In this document: positions 17,665 through 26,554 of the stretch, in pieces | Layout: each line of letters begins with the position of its first letter | Position numbering within the stretch: the first letter of the stretch is position 1 | Origin: Bacteroidales bacterium 6E | Lineage (GTDB): Bacteria > Bacteroidota > Bacteroidia > Bacteroidales > Prolixibacteraceae | NCBI GenBank assembly: GCA_001270045.2 | Contig: DF970686.1 | Location: 503,048 to 567,047 of the forward strand | Length of the DNA stretch: 64,000 bases | Direction: 5' to 3' | Translations under genes and position numbers: made by a program | The notes under the pieces: generated by a model | What the model saw: only the letters and a program-made list of their open reading frames with translations | Told to the model about the DNA's origin: nothing | Database searches by the model: none

Positions 17665-19167
17665 CTATTGATTGATTTTATATAATTCTGACGGCAGGAC
17701 CGGTTGTTTCTTTTCAAAATCGTAAAGGGTTTGGATCTTCAGGTTAAGAAGTTCCAGTTTATAATTCAGCAGCGCCTGTGCATATGCCAATTTACGGGAT
17801 GATAGCTGGTTCTGGTATAGGCTGAGGTCCATACCGGTCAGGTCGCCGTTCTCATATCTCTCGAGATTGATTTCGTATGTCAGCTGTGCATTTCGTTCAC
17901 TTTGTTTGGCAATTTCAATCTGGTTCAGCTGGTTCTGGAGATTTCTGTATACTTCGCGGATGTCGATTATGATTTGTTTCCTTTGTTCATCCAGGTTAAT
18001 CTCGGCACTTTTGATGGTTGCCTCCTGTGCCTCAATCCTTGCTTTCCTTTCACCCCAGTCGAAAATCGGGATGTTGAATGAGAGCTGCACCTGCGGGTTA
18101 CGGGTTGGCTGGTCAAACATGTTTCCAATACGCTCATCGTCACCGATTATCCCGTATGCAAGATTCATTGATCCGGCAAATTCATTCAGGGCTTTTGTCC
18201 TGATCATGTCAAACTGTGTCGATTCCACTTCAATTTCGCGCTGGCGCAATTCCATTCGGCTTTTCAAGCCACTCTGGATGGCCATGTCAAGATCGACCGG
18301 TACCGCAGCAGCTTCCACATCTGCGTATACAAGGATATCTTCGAAAAGATCCATTCCCAGATACATCTTGAGCTGGTCTTTGGCATTTTCGAAATTCACC
18401 TGGTTGTTTTGAAGGGTTGAATTGGCCGTGGCCAGGTTGAGTTCAGCCTGGTATAGTTCTTCGCTTGCAGCCAAACCGGCGTCAACCTTGTTTTTGATGA
18501 TTTCGTAACTTTTCTGGGTGTTTGCCAGCTCCTCACGGGAAATGTTAAGGTTCATCTGGGCCATATACACACTATAAAAGAATTGCGTAACTGCCCTTTC
18601 CATGTTCAGCCTTTGCATGGCATAGCTGATGTTGGCATTTTCGAAACTTAATTCCAGTTCCTTCAGCTGAAGTTTGAGCCTGTTGTAGGTGAACAGAGGC
18701 TGGTTGTAATTCAGGTACAGGTTATTGGTGAAGGTTTCGTTCGTGGTGGGTGCCTGTCCCGAGAATTCGGCGGTACTGCTTTGCCATCCGAAACGGTTGA
18801 TTAACGACAGGGTACCATCGGTAACCAGTATGGGTTGTTCAACCCTGAAGGTGGCATTCGAGGAGAATGTCTCATTGGTATACCACTCCGAGAAACGGGA
18901 ATCGAACCTTCGGGTGTTGGTATAATCCACGGGCGAGACACTCAGTGAAAATTTTGATTTGAGTGCAGCTCTTTGTGCCTCAAGATTCTTCTGGTACCGG
19001 GTGAGGTTCAATAACTGTTGCTGAATGGAAGGACTGTTGGTTTCGGCAATCGAAAGGGCCTTGTCCAGCGTTAAAGATTGTTGGGCCTGCACATGGGTCA
19101 AAAGAAGGCACAGTATGGCGAATAATAAAAGGGATCCGCCCAGCCTGTTTCGAAAAGATGATTTCAT
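17665..19167 (-). CDS. TolC-family outer-membrane efflux protein
   Basis: The ~500-aa product has a cleavable signal peptide (LLLFAILCLLLTHVQAQQ) and the two-fold repeated helical layout of outer-membrane factors. Examples are LTLDKALSIAETNSPSIQQQ near the N-terminus and the later NIPIFDWGERKARIEAQEA, a family landmark. It should form the trimeric exit duct. I chose ATG 19167, sixteen codons inside the longest frame, because the signal peptide begins there. It lies 14 bases before the adaptor gene's start and 105 bases after the ABC permease fusion gene. Confidence 0.9.
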   Translation of the reverse strand: MKSSFRNRLGGSLLLFAILCLLLTHVQAQQSLTLDKALSIAETNSPSIQQQLLNLTRYQKNLEAQRAALKSKFSLSVSPVDYTNTRRFDSRFSEWYTNETFSSNATFRVEQPILVTDGTLSLINRFGWQSSTAEFSGQAPTTNETFTNNLYLNYNQPLFTYNRLKLQLKELELSFENANISYAMQRLNMERAVTQFFYSVYMAQMNLNISREELANTQKSYEIIKNKVDAGLAASEELYQAELNLATANSTLQNNQVNFENAKDQLKMYLGMDLFEDILVYADVEAAAVPVDLDMAIQSGLKSRMELRQREIEVESTQFDMIRTKALNEFAGSMNLAYGIIGDDERIGNMFDQPTRNPQVQLSFNIPIFDWGERKARIEAQEATIKSAEINLDEQRKQIIIDIREVYRNLQNQLNQIEIAKQSERNAQLTYEINLERYENGDLTGMDLSLYQNQLSSRKLAYAQALLNYKLELLNLKIQTLYDFEKKQPVLPSELYKINQ

Positions 19168-19272
19168 ATTCCTTGTATTTTGTTTTTTCACAGTGTATAA
19201 TGGTTTTCGTTGCATTTCAAAATGAAATTGGGTGAGGTGGATGTGTCAGCCGACAGGTTTAAATGCCTCAGG

Positions 19273-22200
19273 TTAAAGCTTCACTAGTTTAATGGCATCG
19301 GCTACAACTGTTCTTAGTTCCGACTTATTGCTCAACACGATTTTGGACCCGGGTCCGAGATAGAAAGATCCAAGCAGGTTCCAGCCATTTTCGGCATTGT
19401 TGACCTGAAGGCTTTGTTCAGTTTCACCGTCGTCATGATGAATGACATACAGATATTCCCCTTTTTGATTGTCTCCACCTCTGCGGCCTGGGCCGAAACC
19501 TCCGCCCCGGGTTGCCGACTGGGCTACATAAGTATATACGTCGTAATAACCTGCTTCTTCAACCGGAAGGTTCCACGTTGCGGTTTGGTCACCGGTACCT
19601 GATTTAATGAAGTGGGCCGACCGGATATAAAGTCCGTAAAAATCAGAGTTGGTGGTAAGCGTCCAGTCCAGCGGTGGTCTCCAAGAGTTCATCCCCTTGT
19701 ATTTCGAGCCAGTTTCTTCTTCGGTAATGATCCATTTATGAAGTAAGCTGGTTGTATTTGCCACAGAATGCTCAAATCCCGGGTCTTCATTGTCAACCAC
19801 GATTTCATTGGGTTGAAGTGTGGAAACCGGCACATCTGATGGAAATTCCCCTTCCACCGGTACAGCCTTCTGGTCTTCTTCAATCCTTCCGAAAAATTGC
19901 ATGATCGATTGTGGTATATTTTTGGATGCCAATGTGTTGATGGTAAGTCCGCGTGGTTCTGAGTCAAATAGGTAACTAACTCTTTTGGTCTCCCCTGCCT
20001 TAAGGCTCAGGATCTTGTTCATGGAGTTATCAGCCCCCGGACCCATCATCATCCTTCCACGACCGCCTCCTCCGGGACCACCCATCCTGAAGGAGAGTTT
20101 CACGACTCCGTCAATGTTGCTGGTATTGCTTGCACTGAAACTGACCATGGTGCTGATCTGGTCTCCTGCCTTGGTATTGACGGCAGTGATGGAAGAGAAA
20201 AGATATCCGGGGAGATTCACTTCCTTGAACCAGTCGTTCATCATTGGTGTCAGTGAAATATTGTAATTGTTGTAGAGAATGCTGTCAAATTCGGTAAACC
20301 TGATGATCCCAAACTGGTTTTCCCGTAACAGGTTTCTCAACATGGCTGCAAATTCACTTTCACCGGCATTGGCCTGAATGGCGGTGAAAAGTACATCGCC
20401 CTTAAGCTTGATCAGGTTGTCGGCAAGTTTACGCTGTTCACGGTCGTTCAGCAGTTGTTCCAGACTTCGGTCCTGAAGGGCCAGACTTGCCATTTCGTCC
20501 TCACTCATACCTGTCATGTTACGCATCCAGTTATTTCCCATGTCGCTCGACTGGTTTTTCAGGTAGGCTTCCAATACCTGGTTGGCAACAGGCCATCGGT
20601 CTGATCTGAGATGGTTGCGGAAATAATAGTATTGCGGGAATATGAAATGAGGATTGCTGGTTTCGGTAACCTGCATGGCCCCACCCGCTTGCATCGAGAA
20701 GTTGGGCCTTCCCCCTTCACGGGTGAAGTTTCCTGCCACATTATTAATCATCCTTATTTGCAGGTCTTTGTCTGTCAGGCTTTCGCCGTTGCGTTCGCTC
20801 CAGCGTTTGATGTTTTTAGCCTGGTTTTTGAAGTCAAAATCGCGAAGGAGGTATCCTTTTTCCTGGATCAGGACCTGTTCGGGCTGCATGGTTTCCTGTA
20901 CCGATGACCATGTGCGCTGGTAGGGCTTAAACTGTGCAGGCACTTCAACAATGTTGAACCTCTTAAAAGGATATGACAGGCTGTAAGTCCTCTGAAAGTC
21001 ACGAAGCCTTTCTTCAATCAGGCTGGGGATGGTATCTTTCAACTCTGAGAATGAATCCTTGAAGAAATCATGGCCCTTAATATGCCAAACACCAAAATCG
21101 ATGTTTCCTGCAGTAATTTTTTTATAGTCATAGTGCCCAATGGCCAAAGATATCTGGGTGAGTGGCTGATCATTCTTATAGGCATATTTTCCGGGGGCGG
21201 TTTTTTCAAATGTTCCCTGTGACACGGCCTGCAAGGCAGTGTCAGTGGCCACTTCAAGCGTGAATTCGGTGAAGTAGGTATGGCTCCATCCAAAGTTGGT
21301 GGAACTATAACTGACACCGGTTTCGGGATACCAGTTGGCCTCAGGGGTCAGAAGGGCATACTCCTGAGTAATGAATGCGTGCCGTTTGTCGACGTTGATG
21401 ACAAATTCGCCAAATTTTTCCTTGCGCATCTCGTTATCGATATCGAGATAACAAAATGTTTCATCAATATTTCCTGAGTAGGTTATTTCGACATTGTTGG
21501 TGGAAGCAGGCTCCATTTTGGATTTCAATGGGATAACCAACAACTGTTTATTACGGGTATACGACGATTCCTGGTTGTTGACCTTCAATCCTGAAAGCAC
21601 CAGTCCCGGATTCAAGTGCATTACCAGTGTGTCGATGGCAGACCTGCCGTTATTGACCAATTCCATTTTCGAGACTACCTCGATCTGTGTTTTATTATGA
21701 ATCAGCTGGATATGGTGCGACTTAACGTCCGCTATTGGAAACGCTGCATAGCGGTTGTTTAGCTCTATGGCTTCAGTCCTTTGATGTTCCTGGGAAACAA
21801 ACCTGTCGACATGTCGGTAAGCAAGATATCCGCCGGCAGAAATGAAGATCACGCCAAACAAAAGTGAGAACCAGGTGAGAGACTCGGATTGGGGCAGACG
21901 TTTCAAAAGGAAAATGGTCAGGAAGACGAATCCTGAACCCAGAAAGAAATAAATACCCCGATGGGCAATGATGGTGTCAATATTGCCGAATCCCACGATT
22001 TCAGATTTCAGCATCGGAATGTTGAACGACATGTAGTCGAACAGATAATAATAATTATCCTTTACGAGGAAGAGGGTGATGCCGATATATCCGAGAATCA
22101 CGACAAAAGTAACGGCCTGGTTGCGGATCAGGCTCATCAGAAGGAAGGAAAGCCCCATGATATAAACCAGCGTGGGTATGCTGATCAGGAGTAGATATGT

Positions 22201-22641
22201 CAGATAGGACAGGAGCGGTACACCTGTATTTTCGGCAATCAGGTTAAAGATCAGGGCGATGCCCAGAATGGCGAAATTCAATACCATGAAAACCTGCATG
22301 TTTCCCAGGGTCTTGCCAATGACATACTCCCCGTTGGTCATTGAACGCATGTAAATAACCTCTGTAGTATCAAGTTTTTTATCCCGCTTAAGGAAGTCAG
22401 ATGCCAGGAAAACAGCGATGATGGCCTGTGCAACGTTCAGGATCAGTAGGTTGAAATAGGGAATGGCTGAAGGAATGGCCCGGAATATCCATTGTGAACC
22501 ACCTCCCTCGGAAACCATGCCGAAATTCATGCCGAAAAGCACGAGTATCGAAAGGACCCCAAATATTCTGAAGAACCAGCTTCTGAACAGGGTTTTGCGT
22601 TCGTACTTGGCTATGGATTGAATGTTATGAAATGAAATCAT
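19273..22641 (-). CDS. ABC-2 permease fused to an M1-peptidase-like domain without zinc motif and a golvesin-like C-terminal domain
   Basis: The 1122-aa product has three parts. Residues 1-~280 contain about seven membrane helices and match ABC-2 permeases; this is the expected partner of the ATPase at 22658. Residues ~300-860 resemble the M1 aminopeptidase scaffold, including WYPETGV, the family's beta-region segments, and VQETMQP (582-587) where active enzymes have their substrate-end motif. No HExxH is present in the next ~100 residues, where the zinc site should be, so it is probably not a peptidase. A Gly/Met-rich stretch lies near residue 850. The last ~110 residues resemble a golvesin/xanthan-lyase-type carbohydrate-associated domain (GWNLLGSFYLGPG ... 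VVADAIKLVK). The large soluble part should face the periplasm. Confidence 0.8.
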   Translation of the reverse strand: MISFHNIQSIAKYERKTLFRSWFFRIFGVLSILVLFGMNFGMVSEGGGSQWIFRAIPSAIPYFNLLILNVAQAIIAVFLASDFLKRDKKLDTTEVIYMRSMTNGEYVIGKTLGNMQVFMVLNFAILGIALIFNLIAENTGVPLLSYLTYLLLISIPTLVYIMGLSFLLMSLIRNQAVTFVVILGYIGITLFLVKDNYYYLFDYMSFNIPMLKSEIVGFGNIDTIIAHRGIYFFLGSGFVFLTIFLLKRLPQSESLTWFSLLFGVIFISAGGYLAYRHVDRFVSQEHQRTEAIELNNRYAAFPIADVKSHHIQLIHNKTQIEVVSKMELVNNGRSAIDTLVMHLNPGLVLSGLKVNNQESSYTRNKQLLVIPLKSKMEPASTNNVEITYSGNIDETFCYLDIDNEMRKEKFGEFVINVDKRHAFITQEYALLTPEANWYPETGVSYSSTNFGWSHTYFTEFTLEVATDTALQAVSQGTFEKTAPGKYAYKNDQPLTQISLAIGHYDYKKITAGNIDFGVWHIKGHDFFKDSFSELKDTIPSLIEERLRDFQRTYSLSYPFKRFNIVEVPAQFKPYQRTWSSVQETMQPEQVLIQEKGYLLRDFDFKNQAKNIKRWSERNGESLTDKDLQIRMINNVAGNFTREGGRPNFSMQAGGAMQVTETSNPHFIFPQYYYFRNHLRSDRWPVANQVLEAYLKNQSSDMGNNWMRNMTGMSEDEMASLALQDRSLEQLLNDREQRKLADNLIKLKGDVLFTAIQANAGESEFAAMLRNLLRENQFGIIRFTEFDSILYNNYNISLTPMMNDWFKEVNLPGYLFSSITAVNTKAGDQISTMVSFSASNTSNIDGVVKLSFRMGGPGGGGRGRMMMGPGADNSMNKILSLKAGETKRVSYLFDSEPRGLTINTLASKNIPQSIMQFFGRIEEDQKAVPVEGEFPSDVPVSTLQPNEIVVDNEDPGFEHSVANTTSLLHKWIITEEETGSKYKGMNSWRPPLDWTLTTNSDFYGLYIRSAHFIKSGTGDQTATWNLPVEEAGYYDVYTYVAQSATRGGGFGPGRRGGDNQKGEYLYVIHHDDGETEQSLQVNNAENGWNLLGSFYLGPGSKIVLSNKSELRTVVADAIKLVKL

Positions 22642-22657
22642 GTTTGTCTGGTTTTAA

Positions 22658-23551
22658 TCAGGCCATTGACCACTGGTTAAGATTTTTCTCCATAAAATAG
22701 ACATAGGCATGTTCCAGATTGGGTTCAATCTGGTGTCCGTAATATCCATTGATGTTATCGGCAACAACCTGGAGTTCCCATCCTTTTTCGGTTGGAATGG
22801 TTGCAATTACCGGGTATTTGTCATTGATTTCGAGGTATTCTTTTTCGGTTGCCTGAATCAGCCAGACCTTTCCTTCGGCTTCCATCATCAACTGTTCGGG
22901 TGAGCCGGTGAAAGCCAGTTTACCCTTGTTCAGAAGGGCCATGTTTTCGCAGGTGCTGGAAATATCCCCTACAATGTGGGTCGATAGGATGATGATTACG
23001 TCTCGGGAGCTGATCCGGGATAGAAGGTTGCGAAAACGGATTCTTTCTTCCGGGTCCAGACCGGTGGTGGGTTCGTCAACAATGATGATTTTGGGATCGT
23101 TGATCAGGGCTTGTGCAATGCCCAACCGTCTTTTCATACCACCCGACAGACGATTGGCATTTCGGTCGCGTGCCTCAAAAAGTCCAACTTCTTCCAGCAT
23201 CCGGTCAACAGCATCATGTCTGACCGACCTGCTTTTCATTCCGGCCAGTCGGGCAGTGTAGTCGAGAAATTCCCAGGTTTTTAACTTGGCGAAAAAACGG
23301 AAGTCCTGCGGAAGATAGCCCAGCATGGCACGGATCTCCTTCCGGTTTTTCATCAGGTCCAACCCATCGACGGTTACTTTGCCACTTGAAGGTTTCATCA
23401 GCGTCACCAGGATTCGCATCAGCGATGACTTTCCGGCTCCGTTAGGACCCAAAAGGCCGAACATTCCGTTTGGAATGGTCAGGTTAACGTCTTTCAGGGC
23501 CCAGTTGCCTCCCCCGTAAATCTTATTGAGATTTTCGATTTTTATTTCCAC
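22658..23551 (-). CDS. ABC transporter ATPase, first gene of the RND/ABC operon
   Basis: The 297-aa product is a full ABC ATPase with GPNGAGKS (Walker A), LSGGMKRR (signature), IIIVDEP (Walker B) and STH (H-loop). It should power the ABC-2 permease fusion encoded 16 bases downstream. It is strikingly similar to the ATPase domain of the RND-ABC fusion: both share GYLPQ(D/E)F, WEFLDY, GLDP-ERIRFRNLL and STHI--DISS-C. I chose GTG 23551 (VEIKIENLNKIYG) because the longer start at 23644 would lie upstream of the predicted transcription start. Confidence 0.9.
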   Translation of the reverse strand: MEIKIENLNKIYGGGNWALKDVNLTIPNGMFGLLGPNGAGKSSLMRILVTLMKPSSGKVTVDGLDLMKNRKEIRAMLGYLPQDFRFFAKLKTWEFLDYTARLAGMKSRSVRHDAVDRMLEEVGLFEARDRNANRLSGGMKRRLGIAQALINDPKIIIVDEPTTGLDPEERIRFRNLLSRISSRDVIIILSTHIVGDISSTCENMALLNKGKLAFTGSPEQLMMEAEGKVWLIQATEKEYLEINDKYPVIATIPTEKGWELQVVADNINGYYGHQIEPNLEHAYVYFMEKNLNQWSMA

Positions 23552-23585
23552 CTTGTAATCTTTAAAATAATGACGCCAAAATATG

Positions 23586-23601
23586 ACCGTGTTTTCACGG
23601 T
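23586..23601 (-). other. Small hairpin in the 5' leader of the RND/ABC operon
   Basis: ACCGTG and CACGGT form a perfect 6-bp stem with a 4-base loop, between the predicted transcription start and GTG 23551. Its role, if any, is unknown. Confidence 0.35.
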
Positions 23602-23641
23602 AAGGTTTAATCGGTATAGGATATTTGTTTGTTAAGACCCG

Positions 23642-23672
23642 CAAAAGTTACAACTATATCCTCAAATCACAA
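23642..23672 (-). promoter_or_regulatory. Promoter of the RND/ABC export operon
   Basis: The minus strand reads TTG, exactly 19 bases, TAACTTTTG, a near-consensus Bacteroidota promoter. It sits just downstream of the preceding gene's terminator and about 90 bases before the chosen GTG start. This is the only good promoter seen for the seven-gene unit. Confidence 0.6.
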
Positions 23673-23691
23673 GGCAGTGGGGGTAACAGAC

Positions 23692-23722
23692 AAAAAAATG
23701 GCCCCGGTTGCCCGGAGCCATT
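23692..23722 (-). terminator. Terminator of the small secreted-protein gene
   Basis: On the minus strand a 10-bp stem (ATGGCTCCGG with CCGGGGCCAT, one wobble) is followed by a run of seven T. It separates the gene at 23746 from the RND/ABC operon. Confidence 0.85.
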
Positions 23723-23745
23723 CAAACACTTCTTCCTGATGAATA

Positions 23746-24321
23746 TTATTTTTCTAACGTAAATTGATAATCGTTGCTGCCATCAGCGAGAATTACATCA
23801 TATCGGCCGCTTTCCAGCTTGGAAATGTCAAAACCTTTGGTGGTGCTGAATTCTTTGCCCAATGCGGTTTCGTATACAATGTTCCTGTCTTTCATGAAAA
23901 TAAGCTTCAGGTTGTTCTGGTCGAAGTTGAGGTACGATACTTTCAGCATGTTACCGTCAACGAGGAAAAATGGATCAAAACGAAGCTCGGTAGCACCAAC
24001 TTTCAATGAGCCATTCACGATTTCAAGATTACGTTTAACCAAGGTGCTGTTGACTTTGAAGGAAATTTCATACAGACCGTTTTCAAGGGCTGAGAAATCG
24101 TAAATCTTACGATAATCTGCAGTGTTCTGCATCGATTGTTTGTAGTATACGATTCTTCCTTCTTCTGATTTAACGCTTACCTCGATTTTTGCAGGAGTTT
24201 CGTTGACCAATGCAACTACCGCCCTGTCGCCTGAAATGGGAAATACATCCAGTCTCGGCTTTTCAACGGCGCTGGTAACAACAGCTACCAGGGCCAGTAC
24301 AAATGTTCCAATTGTTTTCAT
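23746..24321 (-). CDS. Small secreted protein of unknown function
   Basis: The 191-aa product begins with a signal peptide (MKTIGTFVLALVAVVTSA). The rest is predicted beta-rich, with two similar halves: SALENGLYEISFKV near residue 80 and ISKLESGRYDVILADG near 170. Such halves resemble the short Ig-like/sorting-domain-like folds common in Bacteroidota envelope proteins, but the usual C-terminal sorting motif is not clear. It has its own promoter, operator-like repeat and terminator, so it is a regulated single-gene unit. I do not recognise the family. Confidence 0.7.
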   Translation of the reverse strand: MKTIGTFVLALVAVVTSAVEKPRLDVFPISGDRAVVALVNETPAKIEVSVKSEEGRIVYYKQSMQNTADYRKIYDFSALENGLYEISFKVNSTLVKRNLEIVNGSLKVGATELRFDPFFLVDGNMLKVSYLNFDQNNLKLIFMKDRNIVYETALGKEFSTTKGFDISKLESGRYDVILADGSNDYQFTLEK

Positions 24322-24353
24322 AACTGTTTTCTGTTTTGTGATTGTTTACGGGA

Positions 24354-24361
24354 CAAATGTA
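24354..24361 (-). promoter_or_regulatory. -7 box of the small secreted-protein gene
   Basis: The minus strand reads TACATTTG, an exact TAnnTTTG match, 33 bases before the ATG. The matching -33 position falls next to and inside the inverted repeat at 24380-24425. Confidence 0.55.
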
Positions 24362-24379
24362 GGGAGTTTTTAAAAACAT

Positions 24380-24425
24380 GTTATAAAACATACTTTGTAC
24401 GGGCCCTGAAAACATGTTTTATAAC
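24380..24425. promoter_or_regulatory. 12-bp perfect inverted repeat, candidate operator
   Basis: GTTATAAAACAT (24380-24391) and ATGTTTTATAAC (24414-24425) are exact reverse complements 22 bases apart. Each arm is also next to an AAACATGTT box, so the two halves look like direct repeats as well. The left arm overlaps the expected -33 region of the gene at 23746, which fits repressor binding. Confidence 0.55.
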
Positions 24426-24635
24426 ACATAGTTAACAAATCGCATTTGTAAACCGCATTTCAATCTCGTTTGAAAGCCTTGATATACCTATAGGTTCAGG
24501 TGTTTTTCCATTATATGGTGTCTTATTGGATCCGTACCGCCCTATTCATGATTTCCATCTTATGTAATCCCGGTCAATGACCACAACAGCCAGGAACAAG
24601 CTCTGCCGAAAACTTGCTATCTTCGCCCTTTTATC

Positions 24636-25325
24636 ATGGAAATCCGGATTCTTCAATTATTGGAAGGTGCCCGTCAAGCCAGGGGATTGACGGTGATTAT
24701 CGATGTATTCAGGGCTTTTTCGACCGCTTGCTATGCAGTCAGCATGGGTGCCGACCCGGTGTATCCTGTCGGTGATGTTGAAGAAGCTTTTGCCCTGAAA
24801 GAAAAACACCCGGCAGCAGTGCTGGTGGGAGAACGCAATGAACAGCCATTGCCGGGATTTGATTTTGGCAATTCCCCTGCCTTGTTATTTCCTGCCAACC
24901 TGAAAGGCCGGCCGATGATCCATACCACCAGCTCTGGTACCCAGGGAATCGTTAACGCGATTCATGCGGATGAAATATTGACCGGCAGCTTTGTCAATGC
25001 CGGAGCTATTGTCCGATACATCCAAATGAAAAAACCTGATGTCGTTTCGCTGGTTTGTATGGGATATGCATGTCTCTATCCGACGGATGAGGATACCTTA
25101 TGTGCGGAGTTTATCAAAAACCGGTTGCTGGGGATTGAATCTGACTTTGAGGCCATGAAAGCAACCATTCGAAAAGGTTCTGGTGCCAGGTTTTTTGAAT
25201 CGGCCAGCCAGAAATGGGCACCTTCAGCCGATTATGACCTTTGTCTGGCTCCCGACCGTTTTGATTTTATACTGAGGGCAGTCCGGTCACCTGAAGGCAT
25301 GTTTCTCGAAAAAGTTGATATCTGA
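24636..25325 (+). CDS. comB: 2-phosphosulfolactate phosphatase family protein (ComB)
   Basis: The 229-aa product has ComB-family features: an N-terminal VIIDVFRAFSTACYA, GNSP near residue 88, and HTTSSGTQGIVNA near residue 106. The characterised family member removes phosphate from 2-phosphosulfolactate in coenzyme M biosynthesis (EC 3.1.3.71). No other coenzyme M or sulfolactate gene is nearby, so the true substrate here is uncertain. It is followed 41 bases later by a PLP-dependent C-S lyase, which hints at sulfur metabolism but does not prove it. Confidence 0.8.
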   Translation: MEIRILQLLEGARQARGLTVIIDVFRAFSTACYAVSMGADPVYPVGDVEEAFALKEKHPAAVLVGERNEQPLPGFDFGNSPALLFPANLKGRPMIHTTSSGTQGIVNAIHADEILTGSFVNAGAIVRYIQMKKPDVVSLVCMGYACLYPTDEDTLCAEFIKNRLLGIESDFEAMKATIRKGSGARFFESASQKWAPSADYDLCLAPDRFDFILRAVRSPEGMFLEKVDI

Positions 25326-25366
25326 TTTTGAAATTTCCTGTCGGGAATACTTAAATAAAAGGTAAG

Positions 25367-26554
25367 ATGACGATTAAGTATGATTTTGATGAGGTGATTG
25401 ACCGTCGGGGAACCGATTGTATCAAGCATGACCTGCTGGAACCCTTTTTTGGATCGGCCGAAGTGCTGCCTGTCTGGGTAGCGGACATGGATTTCAGGGT
25501 ACCTGATTTTATCATGGAGGCCATTCGTAAAAGGCTTGAACATGAGGTTCTTGGATATACATATCGCAGTGAAGGTTTCTTTCAGTCGGTGGTCGATTGG
25601 GTTAAGCGCAGACACAACTGGACCATCGACAGGGAGTGGATCACTTTCAGTCCGGGCGTGGTTTCGGCCATCACGGCTTCTGTGCTGGCCCATACCGATC
25701 CGGGCGACAAGGTGATTGTGCAACCTCCTGTCTATTTTCCCTTCTTTGAAAGTGTCAGGGGTGTGAAGAGAAGACTTGTTGAAAATCCCCTGAAGCTGGA
25801 AAACGGTCGCTATTTTTTTGATTTGGATGATCTGGAATCCAACATCGACAGCAAAACCCGAATGATGCTTTTATGCAGTCCACACAATCCGGGTGGCATG
25901 GTCTGGAAAAGGGAAGAGCTGGAAGCCCTGGCGAATATATGCGACAAACATAACATTCTCATGGTCTCGGATGAGATCCATGCCGACCTGTTGTTTGACG
26001 GACAGATTCATACCCCTTATGCCATGATTTCCGAATCGGCAGCCCAAAATTCGATGGTTTGTATGGCTCCCAGTAAAACTTTCAACATAGCGGGACTTTC
26101 CACCTCGGTGGTCATTATCCCGAATCCCGAAATCCGTAAAAAGTTTGACAAGCTGATGCAGACACTGCATATCAACATGGGAAACATTCCCGGCACTGTC
26201 GCCCTGGAGGCAGCTTATACCCATGGTGATGAGTGGCTCAGGCAAATGATGAGGTATGTCCAGGACAATTACCGGTTTCTTGAAGATTTCTTTGTCAAGA
26301 ATCTCCCGATGGTCAGGGTCATGAAGCCTGAAGCCACATTTTTGGTTTGGCTCGACTTCAGGGCCTATGGGATGAAAGACAAGCAGCTGAACAAGTTCAT
26401 CGTTGAACATGCCAAAACTGGCTTAAATAATGGAGGAAGGTTTGGAACCGGTGGCGATGGCTTTATGAGAATCAACATTGGTTGCCCCCGAAGCGTATTG
26501 GCGGAAGCCCTTGATCGTTTGAAAGTGGCGTTCAGTCAGCCTGGACTGTCTTGA
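25367..26554 (+). CDS. PatB/MalY-family PLP-dependent C-S lyase (cystathionine beta-lyase type)
   Basis: The 395-aa product is a fold-type I PLP enzyme. It shows the PatB/MalY N-terminal motif (LPVWVADMDF), SPHNPGG near residue 169, VSDEIHADL near residue 205 and APSKTFNIAGLS, whose Lys should bind PLP. Members of this family cleave cystathionine or cysteine S-conjugates, releasing thiol, pyruvate and ammonia; some are annotated as aminotransferases. It follows the ComB-like gene and overlaps the convergent glycosyltransferase gene by 23 bases at the 3' ends. Confidence 0.88.
   Translation: MTIKYDFDEVIDRRGTDCIKHDLLEPFFGSAEVLPVWVADMDFRVPDFIMEAIRKRLEHEVLGYTYRSEGFFQSVVDWVKRRHNWTIDREWITFSPGVVSAITASVLAHTDPGDKVIVQPPVYFPFFESVRGVKRRLVENPLKLENGRYFFDLDDLESNIDSKTRMMLLCSPHNPGGMVWKREELEALANICDKHNILMVSDEIHADLLFDGQIHTPYAMISESAAQNSMVCMAPSKTFNIAGLSTSVVIIPNPEIRKKFDKLMQTLHINMGNIPGTVALEAAYTHGDEWLRQMMRYVQDNYRFLEDFFVKNLPMVRVMKPEATFLVWLDFRAYGMKDKQLNKFIVEHAKTGLNNGGRFGTGGDGFMRINIGCPRSVLAEALDRLKVAFSQPGLS

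Larger units (their letters stand above)
24322..24635. other. Divergent intergenic region
   Basis: It holds the promoter and inverted repeat of the minus-strand gene (24354-24425). A possible TATCTTCG box about 20 bases before the plus-strand gene at 24636 is also present. Nothing else is recognisable between 24430 and 24600. Confidence 0.5.
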
